A stretch of DNA of 64,000 nt. It comes from Massilia sp. Root133. GTDB lineage: Bacteria > Pseudomonadota > Gammaproteobacteria > Burkholderiales > Burkholderiaceae_D. Location: positions 470,091 through 534,090 of the forward strand of contig NZ_LMEW01000031.1 in NCBI RefSeq assembly GCF_001426525.1, written 5' to 3'. The position numbers were made by a program, and so were the translations under genes. Positions 33,548 through 43,362 of this stretch are shown here, in pieces (position 1 is the first letter of the stretch; each line of letters begins with the position of its first letter). The notes under the pieces are model-generated. The model ran no database searches, was not told where the DNA came from, and was given only the letters and a program-made list of their open reading frames with translations.

Positions 33548-34978
33548 ATGCAAGAAACCTTCATCAACATCAAATCCCTCGACATGGACGCGCGCGGCGT
33601 CGGCCACCTGGAGAACGAGGACGGCACGCAAGGTAAAGTGATCTTCGTCGAAGGCGCGCTGCCGGGCGAGCGCGTCAGCTTCGAGACCCTGCGCAAGAAG
33701 AAGAACTGGGAATCGGGCCGCATGGTCACGCTGCAGAAGGCGTCGAGCATGCGCGTCGAACCGAAATGCCCGCACTTCTGGCATTGCGGCGGCTGCTCCA
33801 TGCAGCACCTGGAGCCGTCGGCCCAGGTCGCGATGAAGCAGCGCGTCCTGGAAGACAACCTGTGGCACATCGGGAAGACGAAGGCCGAGAACATCATGCG
33901 CCCGATGTATGGCCCCACGTGGGACTACCGCTACCGCGCGCGCCTGTCGGTGCGCTGGGTGGCCAAGAAGGGCAAGGTGCTGGTCGGCTTCCACGAGCGC
34001 CATTCGTCGTACGTGGCCGACATGACGAGCTGCGAGATCCTGCCGGACCACCTGTCCGCCATGCTCGTGCCGCTGCGCGAACTGGTGGGCGCGCTGTCGA
34101 TCTACCAGCAGATGCCGCAGATCGAGATCGCCGTCGGCGAAGAGACGACCGTGCTCGTGCTGCGCATCATGGCACCGTTGAGCCCCGCGGACGAGACGCT
34201 GGTGAAAGCGTTCGCCGACCAATGGAACATCCAGTGGTGGCTGCAGCCGAAAGGCCCGGACACCGCCGCGCCGTACTATCCGCTCAAGGATGAGCCTAAC
34301 TACAGGGAACTGTACTACACGCTGCCGGAATTCGGCATCAGGATGCCGTTCAAGCCGACCGATTTCACGCAGGTCAACCACCAGATCAACCGCCTGCTCG
34401 TGCACAAGGCGTTGACCCTGCTGGACGTGCAGCCGGGCGACCGCGTGGCCGACCTGTTCTGCGGCCTCGGCAACTTCACGCTGCCGCTGGCGACGCAGGC
34501 GCGCGAAGTCGTCGGCATCGAAGGCAGCACGGCGCTGACGACGCGCGCGCTGGAAAACGCCAGGGCCAACGGCCTGGCCGACAAGACGACGTTCTACACG
34601 CGCAACCTGTTCGAGGTGACGAAGGACGACCTGATCGCGCTGGGTAAATTCGACCGCATGCTGGTCGACCCGCCGCGCGACGGCGCCGTCGCGCTGGCGA
34701 TCGCGCTGGCCGAACTGCGCCTGACGAATCCGGACCTGCTGCCGCAGCGGATCGTGTACGTGTCGTGCAGCCCGTCGACCCTGGCGCGCGATGCCGGCAT
34801 CCTGACGCACCGCGCCGGTTACGTGCTCAAGAAGGCAGGCGTGGCGAACATGTTCCCGCACACGTCGCACGTGGAATCGATCGGTGTGTTCGAGCGGCTC
34901 GAGAACTTCCAGCCGCGCGAATTCGCGGCGCCGGACGTCGCCGACAACGCGTCAACGGGCGGCGACGCGGTCCAGTAA
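33548..34978 (+). CDS. rlmD: 23S rRNA (uracil-1939-C5)-methyltransferase
   Basis: 476 residues. An N-terminal TRAM domain (DMDARGVGHLENEDG) is followed by Cys residues of an Fe-S cluster in CPHFWHCGGCSMQHL. The SAM-binding core contains VADLFCGLGNFTLPLA and VVGIEGSTALTTRALENA, and the catalytic Cys lies in IVYVSCSPSTLARD. ATG 33548 (MQETFINI) begins the TRAM domain. The 3' end overlaps the convergent hybrid kinase gene by 27 bp. Confidence 0.95.
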   Translation: MQETFINIKSLDMDARGVGHLENEDGTQGKVIFVEGALPGERVSFETLRKKKNWESGRMVTLQKASSMRVEPKCPHFWHCGGCSMQHLEPSAQVAMKQRVLEDNLWHIGKTKAENIMRPMYGPTWDYRYRARLSVRWVAKKGKVLVGFHERHSSYVADMTSCEILPDHLSAMLVPLRELVGALSIYQQMPQIEIAVGEETTVLVLRIMAPLSPADETLVKAFADQWNIQWWLQPKGPDTAAPYYPLKDEPNYRELYYTLPEFGIRMPFKPTDFTQVNHQINRLLVHKALTLLDVQPGDRVADLFCGLGNFTLPLATQAREVVGIEGSTALTTRALENARANGLADKTTFYTRNLFEVTKDDLIALGKFDRMLVDPPRDGAVALAIALAELRLTNPDLLPQRIVYVSCSPSTLARDAGILTHRAGYVLKKAGVANMFPHTSHVESIGVFERLENFQPREFAAPDVADNASTGGDAVQ

Positions 34979-37600
34979 CGCGAACAGGCCGGCCGGATCG
35001 ACCGGCTTGACGAAATAACTGTCGAAGCCGGCATACGCCGCGCTGGCCTGGTCGGACTGCTGGCCATACCCCGTGATGGCGACGAGCGTCGCCTCGCTGC
35101 AGCCGGGCACCTTGCGCAGCCGGCGCGCCAGTTCGTAGCCGTTCATGCCGGGCAGGCCGATGTCGAGCAGGAACGCGTCGTAATGCGCTTGCGCGGCCCG
35201 TTCCAGCGCCTCGCCCGGGTGGTGCATCACCGCCACGTGGTGGCCGCCCGATTCCAGCAGCAGGCCCAGCGTCATGGCGGCGTCGACGTTGTCATCCACC
35301 AGCATCAGCGACAGCCCGCGCGCCGCGCCCGGTGCCGCGGGACCGGCCGCGGCCGTGCCGCCGGCGGGTGCGGTGGCGCTGTGCAGCCGCGGCAGGCGGA
35401 TCGTGAATTCGCTGCCCAGGTTGCGGCCTTCGCTGGCCGCCGTCACCATCCCGCCGTGCAGTTCCACGAGACTCTTCACTAGCGCAAGGCCGAGTCCGAG
35501 GCCGCCCTGCGAGCGGTCCGGCGTGCGCTCGGCCTGCGAGAACAGGTCGAACACGGTCGGCAGCAGTTCGGCGGAGATGCCGATGCCGTTGTCCGACACG
35601 GTCACGAGCACCTGCTCGGGCGTGATGCCCATCCAGATCGACAGCCGGCCGCCTTCGTGCGTGTACTTCGCCGCGTTGTTCAGGAGGTTCGCGAGCACCT
35701 GCACGAGGCGCTTCGGATCGCCTTCGACGATGGCCGGTTCCGTCGACAAATGCAGCGCCAGCTGGTGGCGGCGCGCCTCGATCAGCGGGCGCACCTGCTC
35801 CACCGCGTCGCCGATCACGCGGCGCAGGTCGACCTCCTCGCGCGTCAGCACGACGAGCCCGCGCGTAACGCGCGAGACGTCGAGCAGGTCGTCGATCAGG
35901 CCCGTCATGTGCGCCACCTGGCGCGCGATGATGGCGCTCGTGCGCTCCACGCGGACATTGTCCGGCGGGCCCAGGTTCAGGAGCTGCGCGGCGGCCGAGA
36001 TCGGCGCCAGCGGGTTGCGCAGCTCGTGCGCCAGCATCGCGAGGAATTCGTCCTTGCGGCGGTCGGCGAGGCGCAGCGCGTCTTCCGCGCGCACGCGCTC
36101 GACGGCGCTCCACGCGCGCTCGGCGACGTCCTCGATCAGGCGCACGATGTCGGCGCTCCACACGCGCGGCAGGTTATCGTTGATGAACAGACAGCTCGTC
36201 AGCGCGCCATTGCGGTTCAAGGGCACGACGACGGCGGAGCGGATCTGCAGCGCCGCATAGTTCGGCCACACGTCGGGGCCGCTCGTGCGCGGGTCGCGCT
36301 GCAGGTCGCTCGACACCCACGTGCCCAGGCTCAGCGTGCTGAAATTCGCCACGCCGAACAGCGCGGCGGGGAAGGTGCCGTTCAGTTCGGCGACGATGCC
36401 GTCCGTGTAGTTCGAGTGGAAGGTGACGAGCTGCTTGTCGGCGTCGTAGTCGCCGTACAGCACGCGGCTGGCCTGCAGGAAGCGGCCCAGCATGGCGCCG
36501 GTCTGGACGAAGATCTGCGCCGGGTCGTTCAGGCGGCGCAGCAGGTCCGACACTTCGAGCCGGAATTCGTTCATGTCGAGCAGCGTCGTCTGGCGCGCGA
36601 CGGCGTCGCGCAAGGCCTGTTCCGCGCGCACGCGGTCCAGCGCTTCCCAGCTGCGCTCGGCGATGTCGGTGGCGAGGCGCTGCGCTTCCTCGTCCCAGTC
36701 GCGCGTCTGGGTGGAATAGCCGACGAGGGCCGCCACGAGCTGGCCGCGCCTGACCTTGGGCACGACGAGGATCGCGCGCGCGCCCGCGGCCGCGTAGCGC
36801 TCGCCGCGCGCGGGGAGCCTCGGGTCGGCCGTCGCGTCGCGCACGGCCAGCGGCGAACCCGTGCGCAGCAGGGCCAGCGCCTGCGGGCCGAAGTCGTCCA
36901 GGCGGGCGCGCCGGCCGATGAGCGGCGCGCCCGCGTCGCGGGCCCAGTCGTGCATCACTTCGAAGCTGCCGTCTTCCTCGTCCGTTTCGACATAGCAGGC
37001 GCGCTCGAGTTCCAGGTGCTTGCCGAGCAAGGTGCACGACCCTTCGATGATGTCGGACGGGTGGTGCAGGCGGCGCAGGCTGTCGACCACCTGCAGCTGC
37101 ACGGCGTGGCGCCGTTCCAGCTGCACGCGCTGGGTCGTCTCGCTCGTCACGCACAGCATGCCGCGCACGGTGCCGGCATCGTCGCGCACCGGAGAATAGG
37201 CCAGCGTGAACCAGGCGTTGTACGGCTTGCCGTTGCGGTCGATCGGGCTCGGCACGTCCTCGCCGTACGTGGCGTGGCCCGCGAGGGCACGTTCGACCAG
37301 CGGCTTCAGGCCGGGCCAGCGGTCGGGCCAGACCTGCGCCAGCGGGCGGCCGAGCGAAGCGGGATGGGTGCCGTCGAGGAGGGGAATGAAGGCGGCGTTG
37401 TACAGCAGCGCCAGGTGCGGGCCCCAGGCGAGGTACATGGGGAATTCGGATTCGAGGATCAGGCTGACCGCATTGCGCAATGCGGGACTCCAGCGGTCCG
37501 GCGGGCCGAGGGGGGACGCCGACCAGTCATGGACGTGGTAACCGGCGCGGACGGCGCCGGTGCTGCCGAGGAGATGAAAGTCGCGCGTTGCCGCTTCCAT
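34952..37600 (-). CDS. hybrid histidine kinase: PAS-GAF-GAF-kinase-receiver
   Basis: 882 residues, no transmembrane helix. Domains in order: PAS (about 20-160, with WFTLAYSPVRDDAG), a first GAF (about 175-320), a second GAF (about 345-500), the His phospho-acceptor region with His525 in MLAHELRNP, an ATP-binding domain (NLLNNAAKYT, DNGIGI, GGLGLGLALVKSLVELHGG), an Ala/Gly/Pro linker, and a C-terminal receiver (LMLVDDNVDAA, phospho-Asp in FLLDIGLPGMNGYE, Lys in YFVKPVD). It is a cytoplasmic phosphorelay protein with an unknown signal. There is no cognate regulator nearby. Its stop lies inside the rlmD 3' end. Confidence 0.93.
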   Translation of the reverse strand: MEAATRDFHLLGSTGAVRAGYHVHDWSASPLGPPDRWSPALRNAVSLILESEFPMYLAWGPHLALLYNAAFIPLLDGTHPASLGRPLAQVWPDRWPGLKPLVERALAGHATYGEDVPSPIDRNGKPYNAWFTLAYSPVRDDAGTVRGMLCVTSETTQRVQLERRHAVQLQVVDSLRRLHHPSDIIEGSCTLLGKHLELERACYVETDEEDGSFEVMHDWARDAGAPLIGRRARLDDFGPQALALLRTGSPLAVRDATADPRLPARGERYAAAGARAILVVPKVRRGQLVAALVGYSTQTRDWDEEAQRLATDIAERSWEALDRVRAEQALRDAVARQTTLLDMNEFRLEVSDLLRRLNDPAQIFVQTGAMLGRFLQASRVLYGDYDADKQLVTFHSNYTDGIVAELNGTFPAALFGVANFSTLSLGTWVSSDLQRDPRTSGPDVWPNYAALQIRSAVVVPLNRNGALTSCLFINDNLPRVWSADIVRLIEDVAERAWSAVERVRAEDALRLADRRKDEFLAMLAHELRNPLAPISAAAQLLNLGPPDNVRVERTSAIIARQVAHMTGLIDDLLDVSRVTRGLVVLTREEVDLRRVIGDAVEQVRPLIEARRHQLALHLSTEPAIVEGDPKRLVQVLANLLNNAAKYTHEGGRLSIWMGITPEQVLVTVSDNGIGISAELLPTVFDLFSQAERTPDRSQGGLGLGLALVKSLVELHGGMVTAASEGRNLGSEFTIRLPRLHSATAPAGGTAAAGPAAPGAARGLSLMLVDDNVDAAMTLGLLLESGGHHVAVMHHPGEALERAAQAHYDAFLLDIGLPGMNGYELARRLRKVPGCSEATLVAITGYGQQSDQASAAYAGFDSYFVKPVDPAGLFALLDRVAAR

Positions 37601-37841
37601 GCCGATCGCTTCCGAGTCCGAAAGCGGTCATTTTATGCGCAAATGCATAAGCTGGAACGGCTATGCAAAAAAATACATTTTCCGCGCGAGAAACTCCGTT
37701 GATACCTGGAGAATAAAATGTCTCCGAAGGACCATTTGTGGCGGCAAACGTACTGCTGATGCCGAGGGGATTGGGTTTGATGGCAAGACTATAACGGACG
37801 TCCCGAGCGCGTGGCGCACGGGACGTCAATACGGCACTAGC
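37601..37841. other. intergenic region upstream of the hybrid kinase
   Basis: AT-richer stretch holding the kinase promoter. A 6-bp inverted repeat TTATGC/GCATAA (37633-37650, 6-base spacer) lies 33-50 bases upstream of the kinase start and could be an operator. I see no supported small gene. Confidence 0.4.
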
Positions 37842-37922
37842 CGTCGTCCCCGCGGAAGCGGGAACCCATGCCGAGCTGAACGTGGACGCTCGGTATGGAT
37901 TCCCGCGTGCGCGGGAATGACG
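37842..37922. repeat. bipartite intergenic hairpin element, copy 5
   Basis: Left arm CGTCGTCCCCGCGGAAGCGG and right arm GATTCCCGCGTGCGCGGGAA TGACG; short core with GCCGAGCTGAACGTGGACGC. It ends 8 bases from the stop codon of the TonB receptor gene and may terminate it. Confidence 0.82.
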
Positions 37923-37930
37923 GCGTCATG

Positions 37931-39931
37931 TCAGAACTTTGCTCTTACGCCGAACACGACATTCCGTCCCGGCAGCGGCGCAATGTCCTTCAGCAGCGAC
38001 GTGGCCAGGCGGATGTCCTCGTTGAGCAGGTTCTTCGCCGTCACGAAGTACGTCAGGTCCAGGTGCTCGAGCCTCTGCGTGTACGAGACATTGGCATTGA
38101 CCTGGTTGTACGACGGCGTCGTGGACGTCTCGAACGCCGCGAGGCGGTCCTGGCCGCGGGCGTGTGTCCAGTCGAGGCCGGCGCGCCAGTGCGGCTGGCG
38201 GTAGCCGATCGCGGCGCCCACGCGGTCGGCCGGCTGCAGCGGCAGGTTGCCGGCGTCGTCGAGGTAGCCGCGCGAGGTGTCCGCGAACACGCGGCCGTTC
38301 CAGCCCATGCCGATCTGGTTCCACGTCATCTCCGCTTCCGCGCCCTGGACGTGCGCCTTGGCCTGCTGGAACAGGCGCTGGCGGAACTCGCCGCCCGGGT
38401 TGCCGTCCTCGTCGAACGACGCGTCCATGATGTGGCCGTAGATGAAGTTGTTGACGTTGTTGCGGTACGCGTTCACGCGCCAGCGCAGCAGGCCACTCGT
38501 CTTTTGCAGCGACAGCTCGATGTTGCGCGAGACTTCCTTTTGCAGGTTCGGATCGCCCACGTCGAACGTGAGCGTGGCGTCGTGCGGGCCGCCCGAATAC
38601 AGTTCCTCCGTCGCGGGCGCGCGCTGCGCGTACGACACCGTCGCGCCGGCCGAATACCCCTTCGTGAACGGCCACAGCGCGCCGATCGAGCCGGAGCCCA
38701 GGTCGAAGGTACGCTCACGGTTGGAGACCGGCTTGCGGTCGACGTTTTCATAGCGCAGACCCGCGTTCCAGCGCAGCGGGCCCTGGCTCCATTCCTCGAC
38801 GAGGAAGGCGGCCTGCGTCGTCGAATGCGTCACGGGCACGGTGTCCGGCCCGCCTGCCGCGCTCAGCGCCGAGAAATGCGTGTTTTCCGTCTGCACGCCG
38901 AACGTGCCGTGCAGGCCCAGGCTCGTGATCGGCTTGTGCGTCAGCTCGACGCGCGATTCGAACGATTTATTGGAGAACAGCGTGGCCGGCACGCCGTCGT
39001 CCAGCTCGGCGTGGTGGTAGTCCGTATAGCCGGCCTTCACGCGCGCGCTTTCGAGGCCGGCGAGCGGGTTCTTGACGACGCTGTCGAAGTCGTAGCGGTT
39101 CTGGCGCTGGTCGATGTGCGATCCCTCGTCGGTCGGGATGCCATAGAAATTCGTCAAGTGCGAGGCCGACAGGCCCGCATAGCCCCAGTCGTCGATGTAC
39201 GAACCGCCGATGCCGATGTTGCGCTCCTTCGTGTCGGAATTCGGCAGGCGGTTCATGCGCGACGTGGGGTCGTTCACCACGCGCAGGTCGGGGATCTGGT
39301 AGTCGTCCGTGTTGCGCGCGTTGCCGTCCAGGTGCAGGCCGATCTTGCCGATGGAGCCGTCCAGCGTGCCGGACATGTCCTTGCCGTTGTCGACGGTGCT
39401 GAGGCGGGTCTCGACCTGGCCCGTCAACTTCGGTTCCAGCGCCGTCGGGATGCGTTCGTTGACGACGTTGACGAGGCCGCCGATGGCGCCCGAGCCGTAC
39501 AGCAGGGCGGCGGGGCCGCGCAGGATCTCGATCTGGCGCGCGATGGCGCCTTCGGACGCGACGGCGTGGTCGTTCGACAGGCCGGACACGTCCGACGTCG
39601 CCATGCCGTTTTCCAGCATTTTCACGCGCGAACCTTCCATGCCGCGGATGATGGGGCGCGACGCGCCCGCGCCGAACGCGGAGGCGGACACGCCCAGTTC
39701 GTTCTGCAGGGTTTCGCCCAGCGAGCTGCCGACCTTGTCGCGCAACTCGTCGCCGGCGAGCACTTTAGCCGGCGTGAGGATCTGGTCGCCTTCGCCGTTG
39801 CGCAGCGGGCTGGCGGTGACGACGACTTGCTGGATCTTGCCGTCGTTGATGATTTCCTGGTCATCGGCGCGAACGGCCGGGTGGAAGGCGAGCAGGAGCG
39901 CGCTGGCGAGCAGCGTACGTTCGATTTTCAT
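37931..39931 (-). CDS. TonB-dependent outer-membrane receptor, ZnuD-like
   Basis: 666 residues. A signal peptide (about 1-22) is followed by a plug domain with the TonB-box-like stretch QQVVVTASP, GASRPIIRGMEGSRVKMLENG and EILRGPAALLYGSGAIGGLVNVV. The remainder is a 22-strand barrel ending in GVRAKF with terminal Phe. The plug motifs and His/Asp-rich external segments (DYHHAELDD; GPHDATLTFDVGD) resemble ZnuD, the zinc receptor of Neisseria, so zinc or another metal is the best guess. It is preceded by a small secreted Cys protein gene and a sigma-70-like promoter. Confidence 0.9.
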   Translation of the reverse strand: MKIERTLLASALLLAFHPAVRADDQEIINDGKIQQVVVTASPLRNGEGDQILTPAKVLAGDELRDKVGSSLGETLQNELGVSASAFGAGASRPIIRGMEGSRVKMLENGMATSDVSGLSNDHAVASEGAIARQIEILRGPAALLYGSGAIGGLVNVVNERIPTALEPKLTGQVETRLSTVDNGKDMSGTLDGSIGKIGLHLDGNARNTDDYQIPDLRVVNDPTSRMNRLPNSDTKERNIGIGGSYIDDWGYAGLSASHLTNFYGIPTDEGSHIDQRQNRYDFDSVVKNPLAGLESARVKAGYTDYHHAELDDGVPATLFSNKSFESRVELTHKPITSLGLHGTFGVQTENTHFSALSAAGGPDTVPVTHSTTQAAFLVEEWSQGPLRWNAGLRYENVDRKPVSNRERTFDLGSGSIGALWPFTKGYSAGATVSYAQRAPATEELYSGGPHDATLTFDVGDPNLQKEVSRNIELSLQKTSGLLRWRVNAYRNNVNNFIYGHIMDASFDEDGNPGGEFRQRLFQQAKAHVQGAEAEMTWNQIGMGWNGRVFADTSRGYLDDAGNLPLQPADRVGAAIGYRQPHWRAGLDWTHARGQDRLAAFETSTTPSYNQVNANVSYTQRLEHLDLTYFVTAKNLLNEDIRLATSLLKDIAPLPGRNVVFGVRAKF

Positions 39932-40010
39932 GGTTTTCTACAATCTCAAGCGAATGGATAACGGCCCATGCCGCCGGGACGCGCCGGGCGGTACGGGAAA
40001 AGCGGGAGCG

Positions 40011-40361
40011 TTATCGGGCTTGAGGTGGCGCGCGCGACTGGAACGGGCAGGCCGTGAGCAGGCAGATGCCCGGCGTGGCAGGCACGGCGGGCACGGCATA
40101 GGCCAGCTCGGCCGGAACGAATTGGCGCAGCGAAGTCGGCAGCGCAAACGCGATCTGGGCGCTGGCCGCGCACTGGCCGCACAGGTCGTGCAGGCCGGGC
40201 TTGGGCAGCTTGCCGGTGCCGTCATCGTCCGTGTCGGCGGCGACTTGCTGGACGAGCGTGTCGTCGGCCTCGGTCCAGTGGGTATAGCCGTGGGCGAGCG
40301 ACAACTGCTGCGAAACGAGCAGCAGCAGCGACAGCAATACGTGGACCAGGCTACGGGACAT
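40011..40361 (-). CDS. small secreted protein with Cys-x-x-Cys, upstream of the TonB receptor
   Basis: 116 residues. A signal sequence of about 25 residues (LVHVLLSLLLLVSQQLSLAH) is followed by an acidic stretch, the motif LCGQCAAS, and a second hydrophobic stretch (ICLLTACPF) near the C terminus. It resembles DUF2946-type small proteins that often precede metal-related TonB receptors. The ATG at 40361 gives the signal peptide; a longer frame upstream has no support. It probably forms a two-gene unit with the receptor 79 bp downstream. Metal binding or delivery is inference. Confidence 0.7.
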   Translation of the reverse strand: MSRSLVHVLLSLLLLVSQQLSLAHGYTHWTEADDTLVQQVAADTDDDGTGKLPKPGLHDLCGQCAASAQIAFALPTSLRQFVPAELAYAVPAVPATPGICLLTACPFQSRAPPQAR

Positions 40362-40388
40362 GGGGGACGGAGTCGAAAGCGAACGGAT

Positions 40389-40418
40389 ATTGTACGCAGG
40401 GGCGTTCGGTTCTGACAA
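40389..40418 (-). promoter_or_regulatory. sigma-70-like promoter for the small protein/TonB receptor unit
   Basis: On the minus strand, TTGTCA (40418-40413) and TACAAT (40394-40389) are spaced by 18 bases, placing transcription about 20 bases before the ATG at 40361. No clear Fur or Zur palindrome overlaps it. Confidence 0.55.
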
Positions 40419-40451
40419 TCATACTTTCAGTAAGATCCTTAAGCTCAATTA

Positions 40452-40641
40452 AATTCGGGGTCAGAGCACATTTCGGAACAAATTCGGGGTCAGAGCACTT
40501 TTTGGCGCACGATCTTCGAGGCAAGTTTCCTCTGCGTGCTGCAGCTGGATTGCGGGCGGTCGCATGGCGGTGGTGTGGCTCGGCGTGACGGTTTCGTTGT
40601 GAGCCAGGACATTGATCAGAAATGTGCTCTGACCCCGAATT
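40452..40641. mobile_element. MITE-like element with perfect 23-bp inverted ends (GGGGTCAGAGCAC family)
   Basis: AATTCGGGGTCAGAGCAC plus ATTTC at 40452-40474 is repeated perfectly in inverted orientation at 40619-40641. A third, partial direct copy lies at 40481-40498. The ~145-bp interior has no coding potential. The core GGGGTCAGAGC is shared with the repeat at the end of the DinG-like gene, so both belong to one dispersed family. Confidence 0.78.
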
Positions 40642-40647
40642 GGGGCA

Positions 40648-40674
40648 ATAAAAAAGCCGGCCCGCAGGCCGGCT
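40648..40674 (-). terminator. intrinsic terminator of the BI-1 family gene
   Basis: On the minus strand AGCCGGCC and GGCCGGCT form a perfect 8-bp stem with a 4-base loop, followed by a run of T (A run at 40648-40655 on the plus strand). It lies 20 bases after the stop codon. Confidence 0.88.
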
Positions 40675-40694
40675 CTTCGATGCGAGCGGATGGA

Positions 40695-41378
40695 TCAGTC
40701 GCGGTTGCCGAAGCCGATGCCCAGCAGTTGCAGCATGCTCGTGAACACGTTGTAGATGTCCAGGTAGATGGCCAGCGTCGCGCTGATGTAGTTGGTCTCG
40801 CCGCCGTTCACGATCCGGTTCACGTCGAACAGGATGAAGGCCGAGAAGATCACCATCGCGAGCACCGACACGACCAGCATCAGCGCCGGCAGGTGCAGGA
40901 AGATGTTGGCCAGGCCAGCCAGGATCACGACGATGGCGCCGGCGAACAGCCAGCTGCCCATGCCCGAGAAGTCGCGCTTGGATACGGTCGCGATCGTCGC
41001 CATCGTGGCGAACACGGCCGCGGTGCCGGCGAACGCGGTCATGATCAGCGTGCCGCCGTTGGAAAAGCCGAGCGTGAAGCGCAGCAGCGGCGTCAGCCAC
41101 AAGCCCATGAAGAACGTGAAGGCGAGCAGGATCGGCACGCCGGCCGCCGAGTTCTTGGTCTTCTCGATCGCGAAGATGAAACCGAACGCGATCGCGAGGA
41201 ACAGGATCACGCCCATGCCGCTAGCAAAGATCGGCAGGGCCATTTGCAGGCCGATATAGGCGCCGAACACCGTCGGGATCATGGACAGTGCCAGCAACCA
41301 GTAAGTGTTGCGCAGCACGCGGTGACGCGTGGCCTGGATGGCCGAGACGTCGTAGGTTTTCTGCAGGCTGGGAATCAT
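40695..41378 (-). CDS. Bax inhibitor-1/YccA-family membrane protein
   Basis: 227 residues with seven hydrophobic helices. The N-terminal HRVLRNTYWLLALSMIPT, the central NGGTLIMTAFAGTAAVF, and the C-terminal ETNYISATLAIYLDIYNVFTSMLQLLG are typical of the BI-1/YccA (TMBIM) family; the last motif carries the conserved Asp of the pore. E. coli YccA modulates FtsH. The ATG at 41378 has GGAGG six bases upstream; a longer frame to 41414 lacks an RBS. It has its own terminator. Confidence 0.93.
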   Translation of the reverse strand: MIPSLQKTYDVSAIQATRHRVLRNTYWLLALSMIPTVFGAYIGLQMALPIFASGMGVILFLAIAFGFIFAIEKTKNSAAGVPILLAFTFFMGLWLTPLLRFTLGFSNGGTLIMTAFAGTAAVFATMATIATVSKRDFSGMGSWLFAGAIVVILAGLANIFLHLPALMLVVSVLAMVIFSAFILFDVNRIVNGGETNYISATLAIYLDIYNVFTSMLQLLGIGFGNRD

Positions 41379-41576
41379 AATGCCTCCGTTGGAAGAAATC
41401 GCTTTGCTCCCCATATGGGGACTGGACCCGGCGTCAACAGGGGTGAATATGCTGGAAGCGCAAGTTTTAAGTCTTGCCTAAGGGCCAGCGCACACCCGGG
41501 TATGGACCAGGTCGAACCGATGTCACTGTATCATCCGCGGTCGGCCCGACGCAATATCGGTGGCATCCAGGATGTA

Positions 41577-41585
41577 TGGTAAAAT
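41577..41585 (+). promoter_or_regulatory. possible extended -10 promoter for ndk
   Basis: TGGTAAAAT matches an extended -10 element (TGnTATAAT) about 60 bases before the ndk ATG; no good -35 is seen. An AT-rich leader with GGAG before the ATG follows. Confidence 0.4.
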
Positions 41586-41645
41586 AGAAGGTTGATTGAG
41601 TTCCCAAATCTCGATTTAAACCTTTCTTTTTATTGGAGTTTTTAA

Positions 41646-42071
41646 ATGGCAATCGAACGCACCCTGTCGATCATCAAACCTGACGCAGTCGCTAAAAACG
41701 TGATCGGCCAAATCTACAGCCGTTTCGAAGGCGCAGGCCTGAAGATCGTCGCTGCCCGTATGGCCCAGCTGTCGCGCGCCGAAGCCGAAGGTTTCTATGC
41801 TGTCCACAAAGAGCGTCCGTTCTTCAAGGACCTGGTCGACTTCATGATCTCGGGCCCGGTCATGATCCAGGTGCTGGAAGGCGAAGGCGCGATTGCCAAG
41901 AACCGCGAACTGATGGGCGCAACCGATCCGAAGAAAGCCGACAAGGGCACCATCCGCGCCGACTTCGCCGATTCCATCGACGCCAACGCCGTGCACGGTT
42001 CGGACGCTGCCGAGACCGCAGCTGTCGAGATCGCTTACTACTTCCCGGCACTGAACGTCTACTCGCGTTAA
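41646..42071 (+). CDS. ndk: nucleoside diphosphate kinase
   Basis: 141 residues, the usual length. It transfers the gamma phosphate between nucleoside tri- and diphosphates through a phospho-His. ERTLSIIKPDAVAKNVIG starts the protein, and the active-site signature is NAVHGSDAAETAAVEI with the catalytic His. It heads the conserved ndk-rlmN-pilW-rodZ-ispG-hisS series. Codon use is strongly biased, as expected for a highly expressed gene. Confidence 0.98.
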   Translation: MAIERTLSIIKPDAVAKNVIGQIYSRFEGAGLKIVAARMAQLSRAEAEGFYAVHKERPFFKDLVDFMISGPVMIQVLEGEGAIAKNRELMGATDPKKADKGTIRADFADSIDANAVHGSDAAETAAVEIAYYFPALNVYSR

Positions 42072-42127
42072 TCTTAGTAGCAATTTTTTTGTGTTGATCG
42101 GCCTGGTGCCGGTTTAACATTGCAATA

Positions 42128-42173
42128 TCCCGCTCGCCCATGCTCGAAGAGCCCGGCGGGCGGGACTTATTTT
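42128..42173 (+). terminator. probable terminator after ndk
   Basis: TCCCGCTCGCC pairs with GGCGGGCGGGA (11 bp, one T-G pair) across a 16-base loop, followed by CTTATTTT. It lies 20 bases before the rlmN ATG and would separate ndk from rlmN. Confidence 0.65.
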
Positions 42174-42192
42174 GAAGGCACAGGATTCAATC

Positions 42193-43361
<1,169 letters not shown>

Positions 43362-43362
<1 letters not shown>

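Noticed and set aside
40475..40618. Possible transposase remnant inside the MITE-like element
   Set aside because: The interior shows no frame resembling a Y1 or other transposase.
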